A stretch of 64,000 bases of DNA, taken from assembly GCF_902459725.1 (NCBI RefSeq), contig NZ_CABPSH010000012.1, positions 89,554 to 153,553 of the forward strand, read 5' to 3'. This document shows, piece after piece, positions 18,347-28,420 of this stretch (its first letter is position 1; the number at the start of each line of letters is the position of its first letter). The DNA comes from Pandoraea eparura. GTDB lineage: Bacteria; Pseudomonadota; Gammaproteobacteria; Burkholderiales; Burkholderiaceae. The translations under genes were made by a program, and so were the position numbers. The notes below the pieces were generated by a model, which worked only from the letters and a program-made list of their open reading frames with translations, was not told the DNA's origin and did no database searches.

Positions 18347-18365
18347 CATTAATAAAGATTTAATG
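18347..18365. promoter_or_regulatory. Distal LysR operator candidate
   Basis: The second CATTAA-N7-TTAATG copy lies about 90 bases before the aldehyde dehydrogenase start. It contains the T-N11-A core expected of LysR sites. Confidence 0.6.
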
Positions 18366-18455
18366 TCGCATTTACCGCGTGTTACACACCGCACCCGTTT
18401 GCTTCCTTATCTTGAGCCCATCTGAATCACTTTCCGCTTTTGAGAGGTCGGAATC

Positions 18456-19916
18456 ATGACTCGCACAGCTACGACTATGGACAACGTTGCAATGGACAGC
18501 ACGCGCACGCTGTACATCAATGGCGAGTGGTTGGCGCCGGCGAATCCCCGGACGGTGCCCGTCGTCAACCCGGCGACTGGCCACGCGATTCGCCAGCTGG
18601 CAGTCGGATCGCGGGAAGATGTCGACAAGGCGGTCGCCGCGGCCCGAAGGGCGTTCGTTCCATGGTCCGACACGCCGGTGGCGGATCGCGTCGAGATCCT
18701 GAACCGAATGTATCGCCTCGTTCTTGACCGAAAGGAACTGCTCGCACAGACGATCATGTCGGAGATGGGCGCACCGATATCGTTCGCCCGTGCCTCGCAC
18801 GTACCGTTTGCCGCGGAGCATCTTCGTGTGGCAAGCGAAATCGCGGCTGGCTACCCTTTTCTCAAGGTTGACGCTCACACGGCCATTACACGTGAGCCCA
18901 TTGGGGTCTGTGCGTTGATCACCCCCTGGAACTGGCCGCTGTACCAAATTACGGCAAAGGTGGGGCCCGCGCTTGCCGCAGGATGTACGGTGATTCTCAA
19001 GCCCAGCGAGTTATCGCCCCTGAACGCCGAGATATTCACGCAGATCGCTCACGATGCCGGGGTGCCGGCGGGGGTATTCAACCTTGTGCAAGGCAGCGGC
19101 CCGGAAGTGGGCGAAGCCCTCGCGGCGCATGAGCAGGTCGACATGATCTCGATCACCGGCTCCAATCGGGCCGGCGCGCTCGTGGCGAAGGCGGCGGCAG
19201 ACTCGGTCAAGCGGGTCACACTGGAGCTGGGAGGGAAGTCACCGAACGTCCTGCTACCGGATGCCGATTTTGGGCGGGTAGTGGCCTTAGGCGTCATGGC
19301 CGCGTTTCGCAATGCAGGGCAGTCGTGCAGTGCGCCCACGCGAATGATTGTCCCTCGCGATCGTCTCGCCGACGTCGAACGCATGGCCTGCGCCACCGTT
19401 GAGTCGATGGTCGTTGGGGATCCAGGTTCGGCGCAGACAACGCTCGGGCCGATTGCAAACGAAGCACAATTTCACCGCGTACGGGCCATGATCGATGTGG
19501 GTATCGCACAGGGTGCAAGGCTCATCTGCGGTGGTCCCGGATTCCCGCCAGGTTTGAGCCACGGTTACTTTGTTCGGCCGACGATTTTCTCCGACGTGAC
19601 GGCCGACATGCGCATCGCACAGGAGGAGATTTTCGGGCCGGTCCTGAGCCTCATGGCGTACGACACCGTCGATGAGGCGATTGCGATCGCGAACGATACG
19701 AAGTACGGCCTGGGTGCGCACGTCCAGAGCGAGAACCTGATGCATGCGCGAGCGGTTGCGTCGCGCATCCGGTCGGGCCAAGTGCACATCAACCATCCGG
19801 CGTGGGACGCCCATGCGCCGTTTGGCGGCTACAAGCGCTCGGGAAACGGTCGCGAGTACGGCATCCATGGATTCGAGGAGTACCTCGAGACGAAAGCGAT
19901 CCTGGGTTACGCCTGA
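18456..19916 (+). CDS. NAD(P)+-dependent aldehyde dehydrogenase
   Basis: The product has 486 residues. It oxidises an aldehyde to its acid. Conserved elements: LITPWNWPLYQI and ILKPSELSP (cofactor binding), ITGSNRAGALVAKAA, the general base in LELGGKSPN, the catalytic Cys in NAGQSCSAPTR, and EEIFGPVLSL. The start follows GAGAGG. It precedes an FAD-dependent oxidoreductase on the same strand and is divergent from a LysR gene. Inference: the FAD enzyme makes an aldehyde from an amine or amino acid and this enzyme completes the oxidation. Confidence 0.92.
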   Translation: MTRTATTMDNVAMDSTRTLYINGEWLAPANPRTVPVVNPATGHAIRQLAVGSREDVDKAVAAARRAFVPWSDTPVADRVEILNRMYRLVLDRKELLAQTIMSEMGAPISFARASHVPFAAEHLRVASEIAAGYPFLKVDAHTAITREPIGVCALITPWNWPLYQITAKVGPALAAGCTVILKPSELSPLNAEIFTQIAHDAGVPAGVFNLVQGSGPEVGEALAAHEQVDMISITGSNRAGALVAKAAADSVKRVTLELGGKSPNVLLPDADFGRVVALGVMAAFRNAGQSCSAPTRMIVPRDRLADVERMACATVESMVVGDPGSAQTTLGPIANEAQFHRVRAMIDVGIAQGARLICGGPGFPPGLSHGYFVRPTIFSDVTADMRIAQEEIFGPVLSLMAYDTVDEAIAIANDTKYGLGAHVQSENLMHARAVASRIRSGQVHINHPAWDAHAPFGGYKRSGNGREYGIHGFEEYLETKAILGYA

Positions 19917-20036
19917 TGGCGATCGCCGAGCGCGTCGCATGCCATTCCGAATCGCGCAACGTAGGGAAGGGAATGCGGCACACGGGTCGCCCTGAGGCAA
20001 AGGGCGGCGGACAACGGAACTTCAAGCAAGATATCC

Positions 20037-21365
20037 ATGTTGCAAATCGACAGAGTCAGCGATAGTCCCGTGATGCCCACCGATGTGGACGTGATCATCA
20101 TCGGCGGAGGCATCATTGGTACCACTTCCGCCTACGAGTTGGCGCGTCAGGGGGTATCGGTCGCCCTGGTGGAGAAAGGGTTCATCGGCGCCGAGCAGTC
20201 CGGGCGCAACTGGGGGTGGGTGCGTCAGCAAAATCGCAGGCATGACGAATTGGTCATGGCAATGCGTAGCTTGACGCGATGGTCGGAGATCGGAAATGAG
20301 ATCGGTCGCGATCTCGGCTTCCGCCGTCAGGGCAGTCTGTATGGAACGACGGTTGAGGCAGACGTTGCGAGATGGGAAAAGTGGGCGGTCGGCGCAAAGG
20401 CGATTGGCTATTCGTTCGATCTTCTCTCGGCAGCGGAGCTCAAATCCCGCATTCCGACGGGGACGGCGCGGTGGGTGGGTGGTCTCTGGTCGCCGTCGGA
20501 CGGGTTGGCCGAACCGAGCAAGGCTGCGCCTGCCATCGCCGAGGGGGCAAAAGGACTGGGCGCCTATGTGTTGCAGACATGTGCCGCGCGAGGATTCGAC
20601 ATCAGCGCTGGCCGTATCACCGGTGTGTGGACGGAACGCGGTCTCATTCGCGCGGCGACGGTCGTGTGTGCCGGAGGCGCGTGGAGTTCGCGCTTGTTGA
20701 AACGCCACGGCGTTGAGTTGCCGGTCGCCAATGTGGTGGGCACCGCGATGCGCACGTCGCAAGTCCCGGCATTGCCCGGAGGCACATTCAACGGTCCCGG
20801 GTTTGCGTTGCGTCGCCGTCTCGATGGAGGATACACGCTTGCCGTACCTGGCTATGGCCGTGTCGAACTGGCCCCACAAGGGATGCGGTACGCCTTGAAG
20901 TTCTATCGGACCTATCGGTCCGCGCTGACGAAGAAGCTGAAGATTCGCATCGGCAAGAGTTTCTTTCACGGGCCAGAGGCGTCGGCAAGCTGGGCGCTTG
21001 ACGACATCTCGCCGTTCGAGCGTATTCGCGTACTGGAGCCGGCCATCGACGAAGAATGGTTGGTGCAGGCGGTCAACAACCTGACGACCTGCTTTCCTCA
21101 AATGAAAGGCGTGCGGATATTGCAGGCGTGGGCGGGCCTCATCGATACGACGCCGGATCTCGTTCCGGTGATTTCAACCGTAGATGAAATCCCGGGTTTG
21201 ATCGTCGCCTCAGGGTTCAGCGGGCATGGGTTCGGTCTAGGCCCAGGGGCCGGCTTGTTAGTGTCTGAAATGGCGCAGAATAAAACGACCTATTCCGACA
21301 TCACACCGTTCAGTCTGAACCGATTCAAGAAGGGCGGGCAGCTCCTTCGTCCGGAGATGATGTAG
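20037..21365 (+). CDS. FAD-dependent amine/amino-acid oxidoreductase (DAO fold)
   Basis: The product has 442 residues. The Rossmann FAD motif IIIGGGIIGTTSAYELARQG lies near residue 15, followed by the GAEQSGRNWGWVRQQ segment typical of a DadA-like subfamily. The C-terminal RILQAWAGLIDTTPDLVPVIS and GFSGHGFGLGPGAGLLVSE segments close the FAD site. It oxidises a secondary or primary amine, passing electrons to a quinone or oxygen. It follows the aldehyde dehydrogenase by about 120 bases. A ttgaatccgg...ccgggttcaa inverted repeat just after the stop (21367-21411) may end the transcript, though it lacks a clean T-run at its end. Confidence 0.85.
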   Translation: MLQIDRVSDSPVMPTDVDVIIIGGGIIGTTSAYELARQGVSVALVEKGFIGAEQSGRNWGWVRQQNRRHDELVMAMRSLTRWSEIGNEIGRDLGFRRQGSLYGTTVEADVARWEKWAVGAKAIGYSFDLLSAAELKSRIPTGTARWVGGLWSPSDGLAEPSKAAPAIAEGAKGLGAYVLQTCAARGFDISAGRITGVWTERGLIRAATVVCAGGAWSSRLLKRHGVELPVANVVGTAMRTSQVPALPGGTFNGPGFALRRRLDGGYTLAVPGYGRVELAPQGMRYALKFYRTYRSALTKKLKIRIGKSFFHGPEASASWALDDISPFERIRVLEPAIDEEWLVQAVNNLTTCFPQMKGVRILQAWAGLIDTTPDLVPVISTVDEIPGLIVASGFSGHGFGLGPGAGLLVSEMAQNKTTYSDITPFSLNRFKKGGQLLRPEMM

Positions 21366-21535
21366 GTTGAATCCGGGTGTCAATCAAGCCGTTTTTCGCG
21401 ACCGGGTTCAATGACGCTGTGGTCCTGCCATCAAGTCGGCAAGGCCAGAGTTCTCACCGGGCGGCGGGGCATTGCGACTTGCCAAGTCGGTAGCCTTCGA
21501 CGCATGCTTACCGAAACTTCTTGGCTGATCGCGAA

Positions 21536-22489
21536 ATGGAATTGAGACAACTACGGTATTTTGTGAGCGTGGTGGAACACGGAAGTATGGGACGGGCCGC
21601 GTTGGAACTCGGTGTGGTCACCTCCGCATTGAGCCAGCAGATCAGCCGTCTCGAAGGCGAACTTTCGACACGACTTTTGCAGCGCACTTCCGCCGGCGTC
21701 GTGCCAACTGACGCCGGCATGGCCTTTTGGCGCCAGGCACAACTCGCGCTGCGCCATATTGACGACGCCGCGGTTGCCGCGCGCTCCGCCCGTTTGTCTG
21801 GCCATGTGAGCGTCGGCATGGCGCCGAGCACGGCGAGCGTGCTCGGCGTCGCATTTGCACAAGCCATGCGTGCGCGTTATCCCGATGTTCGGCTGCGCAT
21901 CGTCGAAAGTCTCTCCGGCTATCTCGCTCCCATGCTTAGCGCGCGCCAGATCGATCTCGCCGTGCTCTTTCGTGAGGAACCCGCGCAACGGTGGAGTGTG
22001 ATGCCACTGCTCGACGAGCAGCTTTTCCTCATCGGCGTTAGAGAACTCGATGGTATGCCGACGGGCGCGTCCGTCAGACTGAAGCACCTCGGCAGGCTTG
22101 CGCTGATCCTTCCCAGCGGCACGCATGGGCTCCGCGCGCTGCTGTCGTCGGCGTTCCGGCGCGCCGCGTATGAACCGAACGTGGTCGCCGAAGTAGACGG
22201 CCTAGCACTGCTCATGGACTTGGTTCGAACCGGCATGGGGGCGACGATACAGCCCGGCGCGGCGCTCGCACGATCCGCGAACGGTGTGCTGGCCAGTGTG
22301 CAAGTCGCGGAGCGCTACGCCACGCGGCCCAACATGATCGTCAGTGTCTCCGACGATGAACTGTCTCCCGCCGGTCTTGCCGCACGTGTCGTCCTCGCCG
22401 ATGTCGCGCGTCAACTGGTGCACGAAGGCCGTTGGCCCGGCGCGCGGCTGCGCGTGCCGCAGCCTTCACAAACTGTGAAGACCCCTTGA
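21536..22489 (+). CDS. tcuR: LysR-family regulator of tricarballylate use
   Basis: The product has 317 residues from ATG 21536 (MELRQLRYF, the classic LysR start; an in-frame upstream start at 21521 adds five residues). The HTH is SMGRAALELGVVTSALSQQISRLEGEL. The effector domain follows with HVSVGMAPSTASVLG. The call as TcuR rests mainly on position: 63 bases upstream of tcuABC on the same strand. In Salmonella TcuR activates tcuABC in response to tricarballylate. Confidence 0.8.
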   Translation: MELRQLRYFVSVVEHGSMGRAALELGVVTSALSQQISRLEGELSTRLLQRTSAGVVPTDAGMAFWRQAQLALRHIDDAAVAARSARLSGHVSVGMAPSTASVLGVAFAQAMRARYPDVRLRIVESLSGYLAPMLSARQIDLAVLFREEPAQRWSVMPLLDEQLFLIGVRELDGMPTGASVRLKHLGRLALILPSGTHGLRALLSSAFRRAAYEPNVVAEVDGLALLMDLVRTGMGATIQPGAALARSANGVLASVQVAERYATRPNMIVSVSDDELSPAGLAARVVLADVARQLVHEGRWPGARLRVPQPSQTVKTP

Positions 22490-22552
22490 GGGCTAGCGAC
22501 TGGCAGCGCAGGCTTGGCATCCCTATGATGCGTCCGAAAGGAGCCAAGTCAA

Positions 22553-23962
22553 ATGGTCGATGTACTGGTAATCGGAGGGGGCAATGCCGCGCTATGCGCG
22601 GCGTTGATGGCGCGTGAGGCCGGCGCGTCGGTCCTGCTTCTCGAATCGGCACCGCGCGAATGGCGCGGGGGCAACTCGCAACACACGCGAAATTTGCGGT
22701 GCATGCACGATGCGCCACAGGACGTCCTCGTGGATGCCTATCCGGAAGAGGAATTCTGGCAAGACCTGTTGAAGGTCACTGGCGGCATCACCAACGAACC
22801 CCTTGCACGGCTGACGATCCGCGCCTCGTCATCCTGTCGGGCGTGGATGCGGCGACACGGCGTGCGCTTTCAGCCCCCCCTGTCCGGTGCGCTGCACGTG
22901 GCGCGTACGAATGCGTTCTTCATGGGCGGCGGCAAGGCGCTGGTCAACGCGTACTATCGCAGTGCGGAAGCACTCGGCGTGGACATCCGCTACGAAACCC
23001 CCGTCGATTCGCTGGAACTTGATGGCGCGCACTTCGTCGCTGCGCGCAGCGGTGACAAGCGGTTCGAGGCACGCGCGTGCGTTCTCGCCGCGGGCGGCTT
23101 TGAATCGAATCGTGCTTGGCTGCGCGAAGCCTGGGGCCAAAACGAGCGCGGCGAATGGCCGGCAGACAACTTCCTGATTCGCGGCACGCGATTCAACACG
23201 GGGGTGCTGATCCAACATATGACGGATGCCGGCGCGGACCTGATCGGCGAACCGTCGCAATCCCACTGCGTTGCCATCGATGCGCGTGCGCCGCTCTATG
23301 ACGGCGGCATCTGCACCCGCATCGACTGCGTGTCGCTGGGTGTCGTGGTGAATCGCGACGGCGAGCGCTTCTACGACGAGGGTGAAGACTTCTGGCCCAA
23401 GCGCTATGCGATTTGGGGACGGCTCGTCGCGCATCAGCCGGGCCAGATCGGCTACTCCATCATCGACTCGAAGGCGATCGGCCGTTTCATGCCGCCGGTG
23501 TTTCCCGGCGAGAAGGCCGATACGCTGCCGGAACTTGCGCGCAAGATGGGGTTGCCGGAAGCGCGATTCATGGAAACGATCACACGCTACAACGATGCAT
23601 GTCGCATCGGTACCTTCGACCACACCGCGCTCGACGACTGCCACACCGAAGGCCTTACGCCGGCCAAGACACACTGGGCACGCCGGATCGATACACCACC
23701 GTTTTACGGTTATGCGCTGCGTCCGGGCATCACGTTCACCTACCTCGGTCTGAAAACCAACGAGCGGGCACAGGTTCACTTCGGCGGCGTGGCGAGCGAG
23801 AACCTGTTCGTCGCAGGCGAAATGATGGCCGGCAACGTGCTCGGCCAAGGCTATACGGCCGGCGTTGGCATGTCGATCGGCACGGCGTTCGGACGCATTG
23901 CCGGCACGCAGGCCGCGCGCGCCGCACTCAAGACAACGGAGGCTCTCAGTGCAGCAGTCTGA
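22553..23962 (+). CDS. tcuA: FAD-dependent tricarballylate dehydrogenase
   Basis: The product has 469 residues. It oxidises tricarballylate to cis-aconitate, which enters the TCA cycle. FAD-binding [28 protein letters not shown] starts the chain; the fumarate-reductase/KsdD-like body shows [24 protein letters not shown] and the C-terminal [30 protein letters not shown]. The start has AAAGGAG in front. tcuB begins inside its last codons. Assignment is supported by the tcuB and tcuC neighbours. Confidence 0.92.
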   Translation: MVDVLVIGGGNAALCAALMAREAGASVLLLESAPREWRGGNSQHTRNLRCMHDAPQDVLVDAYPEEEFWQDLLKVTGGITNEPLARLTIRASSSCRAWMRRHGVRFQPPLSGALHVARTNAFFMGGGKALVNAYYRSAEALGVDIRYETPVDSLELDGAHFVAARSGDKRFEARACVLAAGGFESNRAWLREAWGQNERGEWPADNFLIRGTRFNTGVLIQHMTDAGADLIGEPSQSHCVAIDARAPLYDGGICTRIDCVSLGVVVNRDGERFYDEGEDFWPKRYAIWGRLVAHQPGQIGYSIIDSKAIGRFMPPVFPGEKADTLPELARKMGLPEARFMETITRYNDACRIGTFDHTALDDCHTEGLTPAKTHWARRIDTPPFYGYALRPGITFTYLGLKTNERAQVHFGGVASENLFVAGEMMAGNVLGQGYTAGVGMSIGTAFGRIAGTQAARAALKTTEALSAAV

Positions 23963-25172
23963 CGTGCTCACCCCCGAACGCACGCGGACCGCGTCGCCGT
24001 TCGATACCCCGAAAACCAAACACGACGCGTCGGGCAGCGCCGCGCGAGTGATCCCCATTGTGCCGTTGAGCCATAGCGAAGCGGAAGTGGCGAGGCAGAT
24101 GCAGATATGCAACGCATGCCGCTATTGCGAGGGCTTTTGCGCCGTGTTTCCGGCCATGGCGCGACGTCTGGAATTCGGCAAGGCGGACGTCAACTACCTG
24201 GCGAATCTCTGCCATAACTGCGGCGCGTGCTATCACGCGTGCCAGTATGCACCACCGCACGAATTCGCCGTGAACGTGCCCAAGGCGATGGCGCAAGTCC
24301 GCCTCGAGACGTACACCGAGTATGCGTTTCCCGCGGCGTTGGGCGCGCTGTACAAGCGTAACGGCCTGACGTTGTCGGTCGCGCTGGCAACAGGTCTCGC
24401 ACTCTTTCTGATGCTTGGTCTGGCGTTGCGCAGCGGTCTTTCGGCGCACGCCACATCAGCAAACTTCTATGCAATATTCCCGCACAACCTGCTCGCGGCA
24501 ATGTTCGGCACGGTGTTTCTGTTTGCGATGCTGGCGCTCGGCGTGGGCGTAACGCGATTCTGGCGCGACGTCGCGGCGGGAACGTCGAGCGTAAGCATGC
24601 CGGCCGCCGCAGAAGCGGCAAAGCACGCGCTCACGCTTAAGTATCTCGATGGTGGCCACGGCGACGGCTGCAACGAATCGGACGATGCATTCACGCTCGC
24701 GCGACGCCGCTTCCATCACCTGACCTTCTACGGATTCCTGCTGTGCTTCGCGGCGACCGCGGTTGCAACGCTATATCACTATGCGTTCGGATGGGAGGCG
24801 CCGTATCCGTACCTGAGCGTGCCGGTGCTGCTGGGCACGGTCGGTGGCATCGGACTTCTCGTCGGGCCGGCAGGGTTGTGGTGGCTGAATCTCAGGCGCG
24901 ATCCCGAACGCACCGACGTCCGCCAACGTCCGATGGACCGGGGTTTCATTGCGCTGTTGCTGTTGACGAGCGTATCCGGTCTCGCGTTGCTAGCGTTTCG
25001 TGCAACGCCCGCGATGCCGTCGCTTCTCGCGACCCATCTGGGCATTGTCATGGCGCTGTTCGCCACGCTTCCCTATGGAAAGTTTGCCCACGGCATTTTT
25101 CGCTCGGCGGCATTGCTCAAATCGTCGATCGAGAAGCGTCAAGGTCGTTCGTTAGGCCTGGGTTCGGAATAG
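23949..25172 (+). CDS. tcuB: Tricarballylate utilisation iron-sulfur/heme membrane protein
   Basis: The product has 407 residues from GTG 23949, behind GGAGG, overlapping the tcuA stop by 14 bases. The N-terminal part has two 4Fe-4S motifs, [16 protein letters not shown] and [18 protein letters not shown]. The C-terminal part has about six membrane helices with His residues suited to heme ([21 protein letters not shown]). It re-oxidises the reduced FAD of TcuA and hands electrons to the quinone pool. Family and context agree. Confidence 0.92.
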   Translation: MQQSDVLTPERTRTASPFDTPKTKHDASGSAARVIPIVPLSHSEAEVARQMQICNACRYCEGFCAVFPAMARRLEFGKADVNYLANLCHNCGACYHACQYAPPHEFAVNVPKAMAQVRLETYTEYAFPAALGALYKRNGLTLSVALATGLALFLMLGLALRSGLSAHATSANFYAIFPHNLLAAMFGTVFLFAMLALGVGVTRFWRDVAAGTSSVSMPAAAEAAKHALTLKYLDGGHGDGCNESDDAFTLARRRFHHLTFYGFLLCFAATAVATLYHYAFGWEAPYPYLSVPVLLGTVGGIGLLVGPAGLWWLNLRRDPERTDVRQRPMDRGFIALLLLTSVSGLALLAFRATPAMPSLLATHLGIVMALFATLPYGKFAHGIFRSAALLKSSIEKRQGRSLGLGSE

Positions 25173-25225
25173 CTTTCTCAGGGCGCCGCCGGCGCCCCTC
25201 ACCTACAAAATAATCAGGAGACACC

Positions 25226-26545
25226 ATGACCCCCACAGAATCGATCTCCGCCATTGGCGGCGGCTCGCGAGCGAGCCGAGCCGCTGCCGTGCTGCGAGTG
25301 ACAAGCGGCAACTTTATCGAGCAATTCGATTTCTTTCTGTTCGGCTTCTATGCGACGTCGATCTCGAAGATATTCTTCCCGTCGACGAGCGACTTCGCCT
25401 CGTTGATGCTCACCTTCGCCGTATTTGGCGCAGGTTTTCTGATGCGCCCGCTTGGCGCGATCTTTCTCGGTGCTTACATCGACAAGGTCGGGCGGCGCAC
25501 CGGTCTGATCGTTACGCTGTCGATCATGGCGAGCGGCACCATCCTGATCGCGTGCGTGCCAGGATATGCGACCATCGGGCTGCTCGCGCCAGCGCTCGTG
25601 CTGCTCGGGCGCCTTTTACAGGGCTTCTCGGCCGGCGCGGAGCTGGGCGGAGTCTCCGTCTATCTCGCGGAAATGGCCACGCCTGGCAACAAGGGCTTCT
25701 ATACGAGTTGGCAGTCGGCAAGTCAGCAGGTCGCGATCGTGATGGCGGCTGCGATCGGCTACGGGTTGAACCGGTGGCTTACCGAACATCAGATCGTCGC
25801 ATGGGGCTGGCGCGTGCCGTTCTTCATCGGTTGCGCAATCGTGCCGTTCCTCTTCGTGCTGCGCCGTTCATTGCAGGAGACGACGGCATTCGAAGCGCGG
25901 CGGCACCGTCCGCAGTTGCGTGAAATCTTTGCAATGCTGTGCGTCAACTGGCGCGTCGTCATCGGCGGCATGTTGCTGACGGCCATGACAACCACCACGT
26001 TCTATCTCATCACGGTCTATACGCCGACCTTTGGCAAGTCCGTGCTCAAGCTCTCGACGTCCGACAGTCTGGTGGTGACATTGCTCGCGGCCGCATCGAA
26101 TTTCCTCTGGCTGCCGATCGGCGGTGCGATCTCGGACCGTGTCGGACGCAAGCCGGTTTTGCTCGCCATCTCCGTGTTGGCGATTTTCACGGCCTATCCC
26201 GCGCTCTCGTGGCTTGCCGGCGCGCCGAGCTTCGCACGCATGCTGACCGTGCTGCTGTGGTTCTCGTTCTTCTTCGGGATGTACAACGGCGCGATGGTCG
26301 CCGCGCTAACGGAGGTGATGCCCGTGGAAGTCCGCGTCGCCGGCTTCTCGTTGGCGTTCAGTCTCGCGACCGCAGTGTTCGGCGGCTTCACCCCAGCCGT
26401 TTCGACCTACCTGATCCAGATCACACACGACAAGGCTTCACCGGGCTACTGGCTGAGTTTCGCCGCGCTCTGCGGGCTCATTGCCACGCTCGGCCTGTAC
26501 CGGCCAGGGCGAGGGCCCACGGCAACGTTAGTCTCGTCGGCCTGA
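25226..26545 (+). CDS. tcuC: Tricarballylate/proton symporter, MFS (citrate-type)
   Basis: The product has 439 residues with 12 predicted membrane helices. It shows the metabolite:H+ symporter signature: [20 protein letters not shown] at the start, [27 protein letters not shown], and [25 protein letters not shown]. These are features of CitA/TcuC-type proteins that import tricarboxylates. An AGGAG ribosome site precedes the ATG. It is the last gene of the tcu operon, 53 bases after tcuB. Confidence 0.92.
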   Translation: MTPTESISAIGGGSRASRAAAVLRVTSGNFIEQFDFFLFGFYATSISKIFFPSTSDFASLMLTFAVFGAGFLMRPLGAIFLGAYIDKVGRRTGLIVTLSIMASGTILIACVPGYATIGLLAPALVLLGRLLQGFSAGAELGGVSVYLAEMATPGNKGFYTSWQSASQQVAIVMAAAIGYGLNRWLTEHQIVAWGWRVPFFIGCAIVPFLFVLRRSLQETTAFEARRHRPQLREIFAMLCVNWRVVIGGMLLTAMTTTTFYLITVYTPTFGKSVLKLSTSDSLVVTLLAAASNFLWLPIGGAISDRVGRKPVLLAISVLAIFTAYPALSWLAGAPSFARMLTVLLWFSFFFGMYNGAMVAALTEVMPVEVRVAGFSLAFSLATAVFGGFTPAVSTYLIQITHDKASPGYWLSFAALCGLIATLGLYRPGRGPTATLVSSA

Positions 26546-26616
26546 CGCATGCACGTGATGCCGTCGGCGGCCAGAAACCGGGCCGTTGACAAATATCAGG
26601 GTGCCAGCACGTTTTG

Positions 26617-26628
26617 TATCGATCGATA
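26617..26628. promoter_or_regulatory. TetR operator candidate overlapping the SDR promoter
   Basis: TATCGATCGATA is a perfect 12-bp dyad that abuts a TATAAT-like -10 box (26629-26634). It shares the TATCRATYGATA pattern with the dyad at 28185 in front of the TetR gene. Confidence 0.6.
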
Positions 26629-26796
26629 TATAATGGTGTCATGTTGTGCGGTAGCCGAGTGTTTGAACGCGCAACGCCATTGCCCGTGAATGGACTCATG
26701 GTCGTTCACGGGCGGGCGCGATACGCGCGACATAGGACGGACGCGTCGATGCCGCAGCAATTCCGCCATCCATATATCTATCAAGGTACCCCTGAA

Positions 26797-27516
26797 ATGA
26801 AACGAACTTTTCTGATCACTGGCGCAAGCAAAGGCATTGGTCGCGCGCTCAGCGAGCGTCTGGCCGCAGCGGGCCATCATGTTGTTGGCCTCTCGCGCAG
26901 TGCAAACGACGCCAGCTTCCCCGGCACGTTAGTCTCCGTCGACTTGACGGATCGACAAGCCACAACGGATGTCCTCAACGACTTGGCAAAGCGCTTCGCC
27001 TTCGATGGCGTGGTGAACAACGTCGGGTTCATTGAGCTCTCACCGCTTGGCTCGATTGACCTCGATGATCTCGATAACACCCTGCGGGAGAACCTCGTGC
27101 CCGCCGTGCAGACCGTCCAGGCCCTGCTGCCCGGGATGAAGGCGAGGGGGTGGGGGCGCATCGTCAATCTGTCCAGTCTCGTGGTCCTGGGCGTTGCCAA
27201 GCGATCGACCTATGCGGCAGCGAAAGCCGCGATGATCAGTTTTACGCGAACCTGGGCCCTGGAGTTGGCCGAGACGGGTATCACCGTGAACGCCGTGGCG
27301 CCTGGGCCGACAGAAACCGAAATGTTTCGTGCCAACACGCCGCCGGGGAGCGAGGCCGAGCAGCGCTTTCTCTCGCTCGTTCCGATGAAGCGATTCGGAC
27401 GCCCCGATGAGTTGGCCGCAGCCGTAGCGTTCCTGCTGGGCGAGGACGCCGGTTTCATCACGGGACAAACATTGTTTGTCGACGGTGGGGCATCGATCGG
27501 ACGGGCAATGATCTGA
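26797..27516 (+). CDS. Short-chain dehydrogenase/reductase (SDR)
   Basis: The product has 239 residues from ATG 26797. Classical SDR: cofactor motif TGASKGIGRAL at the N-terminus, VVNNVGF (NNAG variant), catalytic Ser in IVNLSSLVVLG, YAAAK (Tyr-x3-Lys), and the C-terminal FITGQTLFVDGGASIG. An NAD(P)H-dependent oxidoreductase of unknown substrate. The in-frame ATG codons upstream (26614 on) fall in the promoter and operator, so I reject them. It is convergent with the TetR gene, and both promoters carry the same dyad. Confidence 0.88.
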   Translation: MKRTFLITGASKGIGRALSERLAAAGHHVVGLSRSANDASFPGTLVSVDLTDRQATTDVLNDLAKRFAFDGVVNNVGFIELSPLGSIDLDDLDNTLRENLVPAVQTVQALLPGMKARGWGRIVNLSSLVVLGVAKRSTYAAAKAAMISFTRTWALELAETGITVNAVAPGPTETEMFRANTPPGSEAEQRFLSLVPMKRFGRPDELAAAVAFLLGEDAGFITGQTLFVDGGASIGRAMI

Positions 27517-27547
27517 CCGCGTTCTTCAGCGCCCTCGACGGCGTGGT

Positions 27548-28150
27548 TCAATCGAGGTGCAGGGGGCGCAATCCAAGGTGCGTCAGGGCGGGAGATACCG
27601 CCCCGACGAGCCAATCACGTGCAGGGTGTACGCGCGCGATCACGCGAAGGCCGAGCAAAACGGCAAGCAAATGATCGGCAGCCTGCTCGGCGTCAATGTC
27701 GGAGCGCATTTCACCGGTGCGCTGGCCGGCATCAATACTGCGCAGAAAGAAGTCGCGAATGCGGGTGAGCTCCTCGGTAATGGCATCGCGTAATTCCGAA
27801 TCGCCCGGCGCAGCCTCAAGCACCGAGTTCACCATCAGACAACCACGTTGCGCCTTGTCGTCGAGCGATCGCTGGACAACGTCGGCGAAAAAATCCGTCA
27901 GCGCCGCGCCCGGCGTCGCCGCCGACTCGTGCTGGGCAATACGCTCGCGCAGCGTCTGGTTCAAATAGTGGTCCAGTACACGAAGGAACAGGGTGCGTTT
28001 GTCGCCGAACGCGTTATAGAGACTCGGCTGTGTGAGCCCCGTCGCCTTCACCAGATCACGCGTCGATGTCGCTTCGTAACCGCGCGCCCAAAAAGCATCG
28101 CGGGCAGCGTTGAGGACATCCGTCGAGTCGAATCCGCGTGGGCGGCCCAT
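27548..28150 (-). CDS. TetR-family repressor
   Basis: The product has 200 residues from ATG 28150 (MGRPRGFDSTDVL). The helix-turn-helix EATSTRDLVKATGLTQPSLYNAFGDKRTLF is typical of the AcrR/TetR group. The C-terminal part is helical with one Cys in GCLMVNS, as in the subfamily that senses electrophiles or quinones. A 14-bp dyad, ATATCAATTGATAT, lies 35 bases upstream, and a related dyad lies at the promoter of the neighbouring SDR gene. I infer it represses both. Confidence 0.88.
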   Translation of the reverse strand: MGRPRGFDSTDVLNAARDAFWARGYEATSTRDLVKATGLTQPSLYNAFGDKRTLFLRVLDHYLNQTLRERIAQHESAATPGAALTDFFADVVQRSLDDKAQRGCLMVNSVLEAAPGDSELRDAITEELTRIRDFFLRSIDAGQRTGEMRSDIDAEQAADHLLAVLLGLRVIARVHPARDWLVGAVSPALTHLGLRPLHLD

Positions 28151-28184
28151 GGGCGGCTCCTGAATTAAGGGAAAAGCACATTTT

Positions 28185-28198
28185 ATATCAATTGATAT
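28185..28198. promoter_or_regulatory. TetR autoregulatory operator candidate
   Basis: ATATCAATTGATAT is a perfect dyad 35 bases before the TetR start. It is related to the dyad in the SDR promoter. Confidence 0.6.
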
Positions 28199-28370
28199 GA
28201 AATGGCGATGCACCAGGCAACAGGATTAAGAAAGACTTTGAATTTGTCTGCAAAGTCAATTATAGTTAATGTCAGAAAATTAGGAACCGCTCCCGCGAAC
28301 TGTCCTTCGCGCAGGGAATGTCGGGCGTCACCGGATGTTGATTCACTGGGACGCCCGCATTTTCGGCCAT

Positions 28371-28379
28371 TTATCTGAC
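28371..28379. promoter_or_regulatory. TTATCTGAC element upstream of the efflux MFS gene
   Basis: This is the first of three exact TTATCTGAC copies, each in front of a gene of the efflux cluster (also 30015 and 30538). It is a candidate half-site for the MarR regulator. Confidence 0.5.
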
Positions 28380-28420
28380 CAATCAAATAGTGATTTATCA
28401 ACTATAACCCGAGGCTTACC

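Noticed and set aside
22829..24112. A 427-codon minus-strand frame across tcuA/tcuB
   Set aside because: Antisense to two well-conserved, translation-coupled genes.
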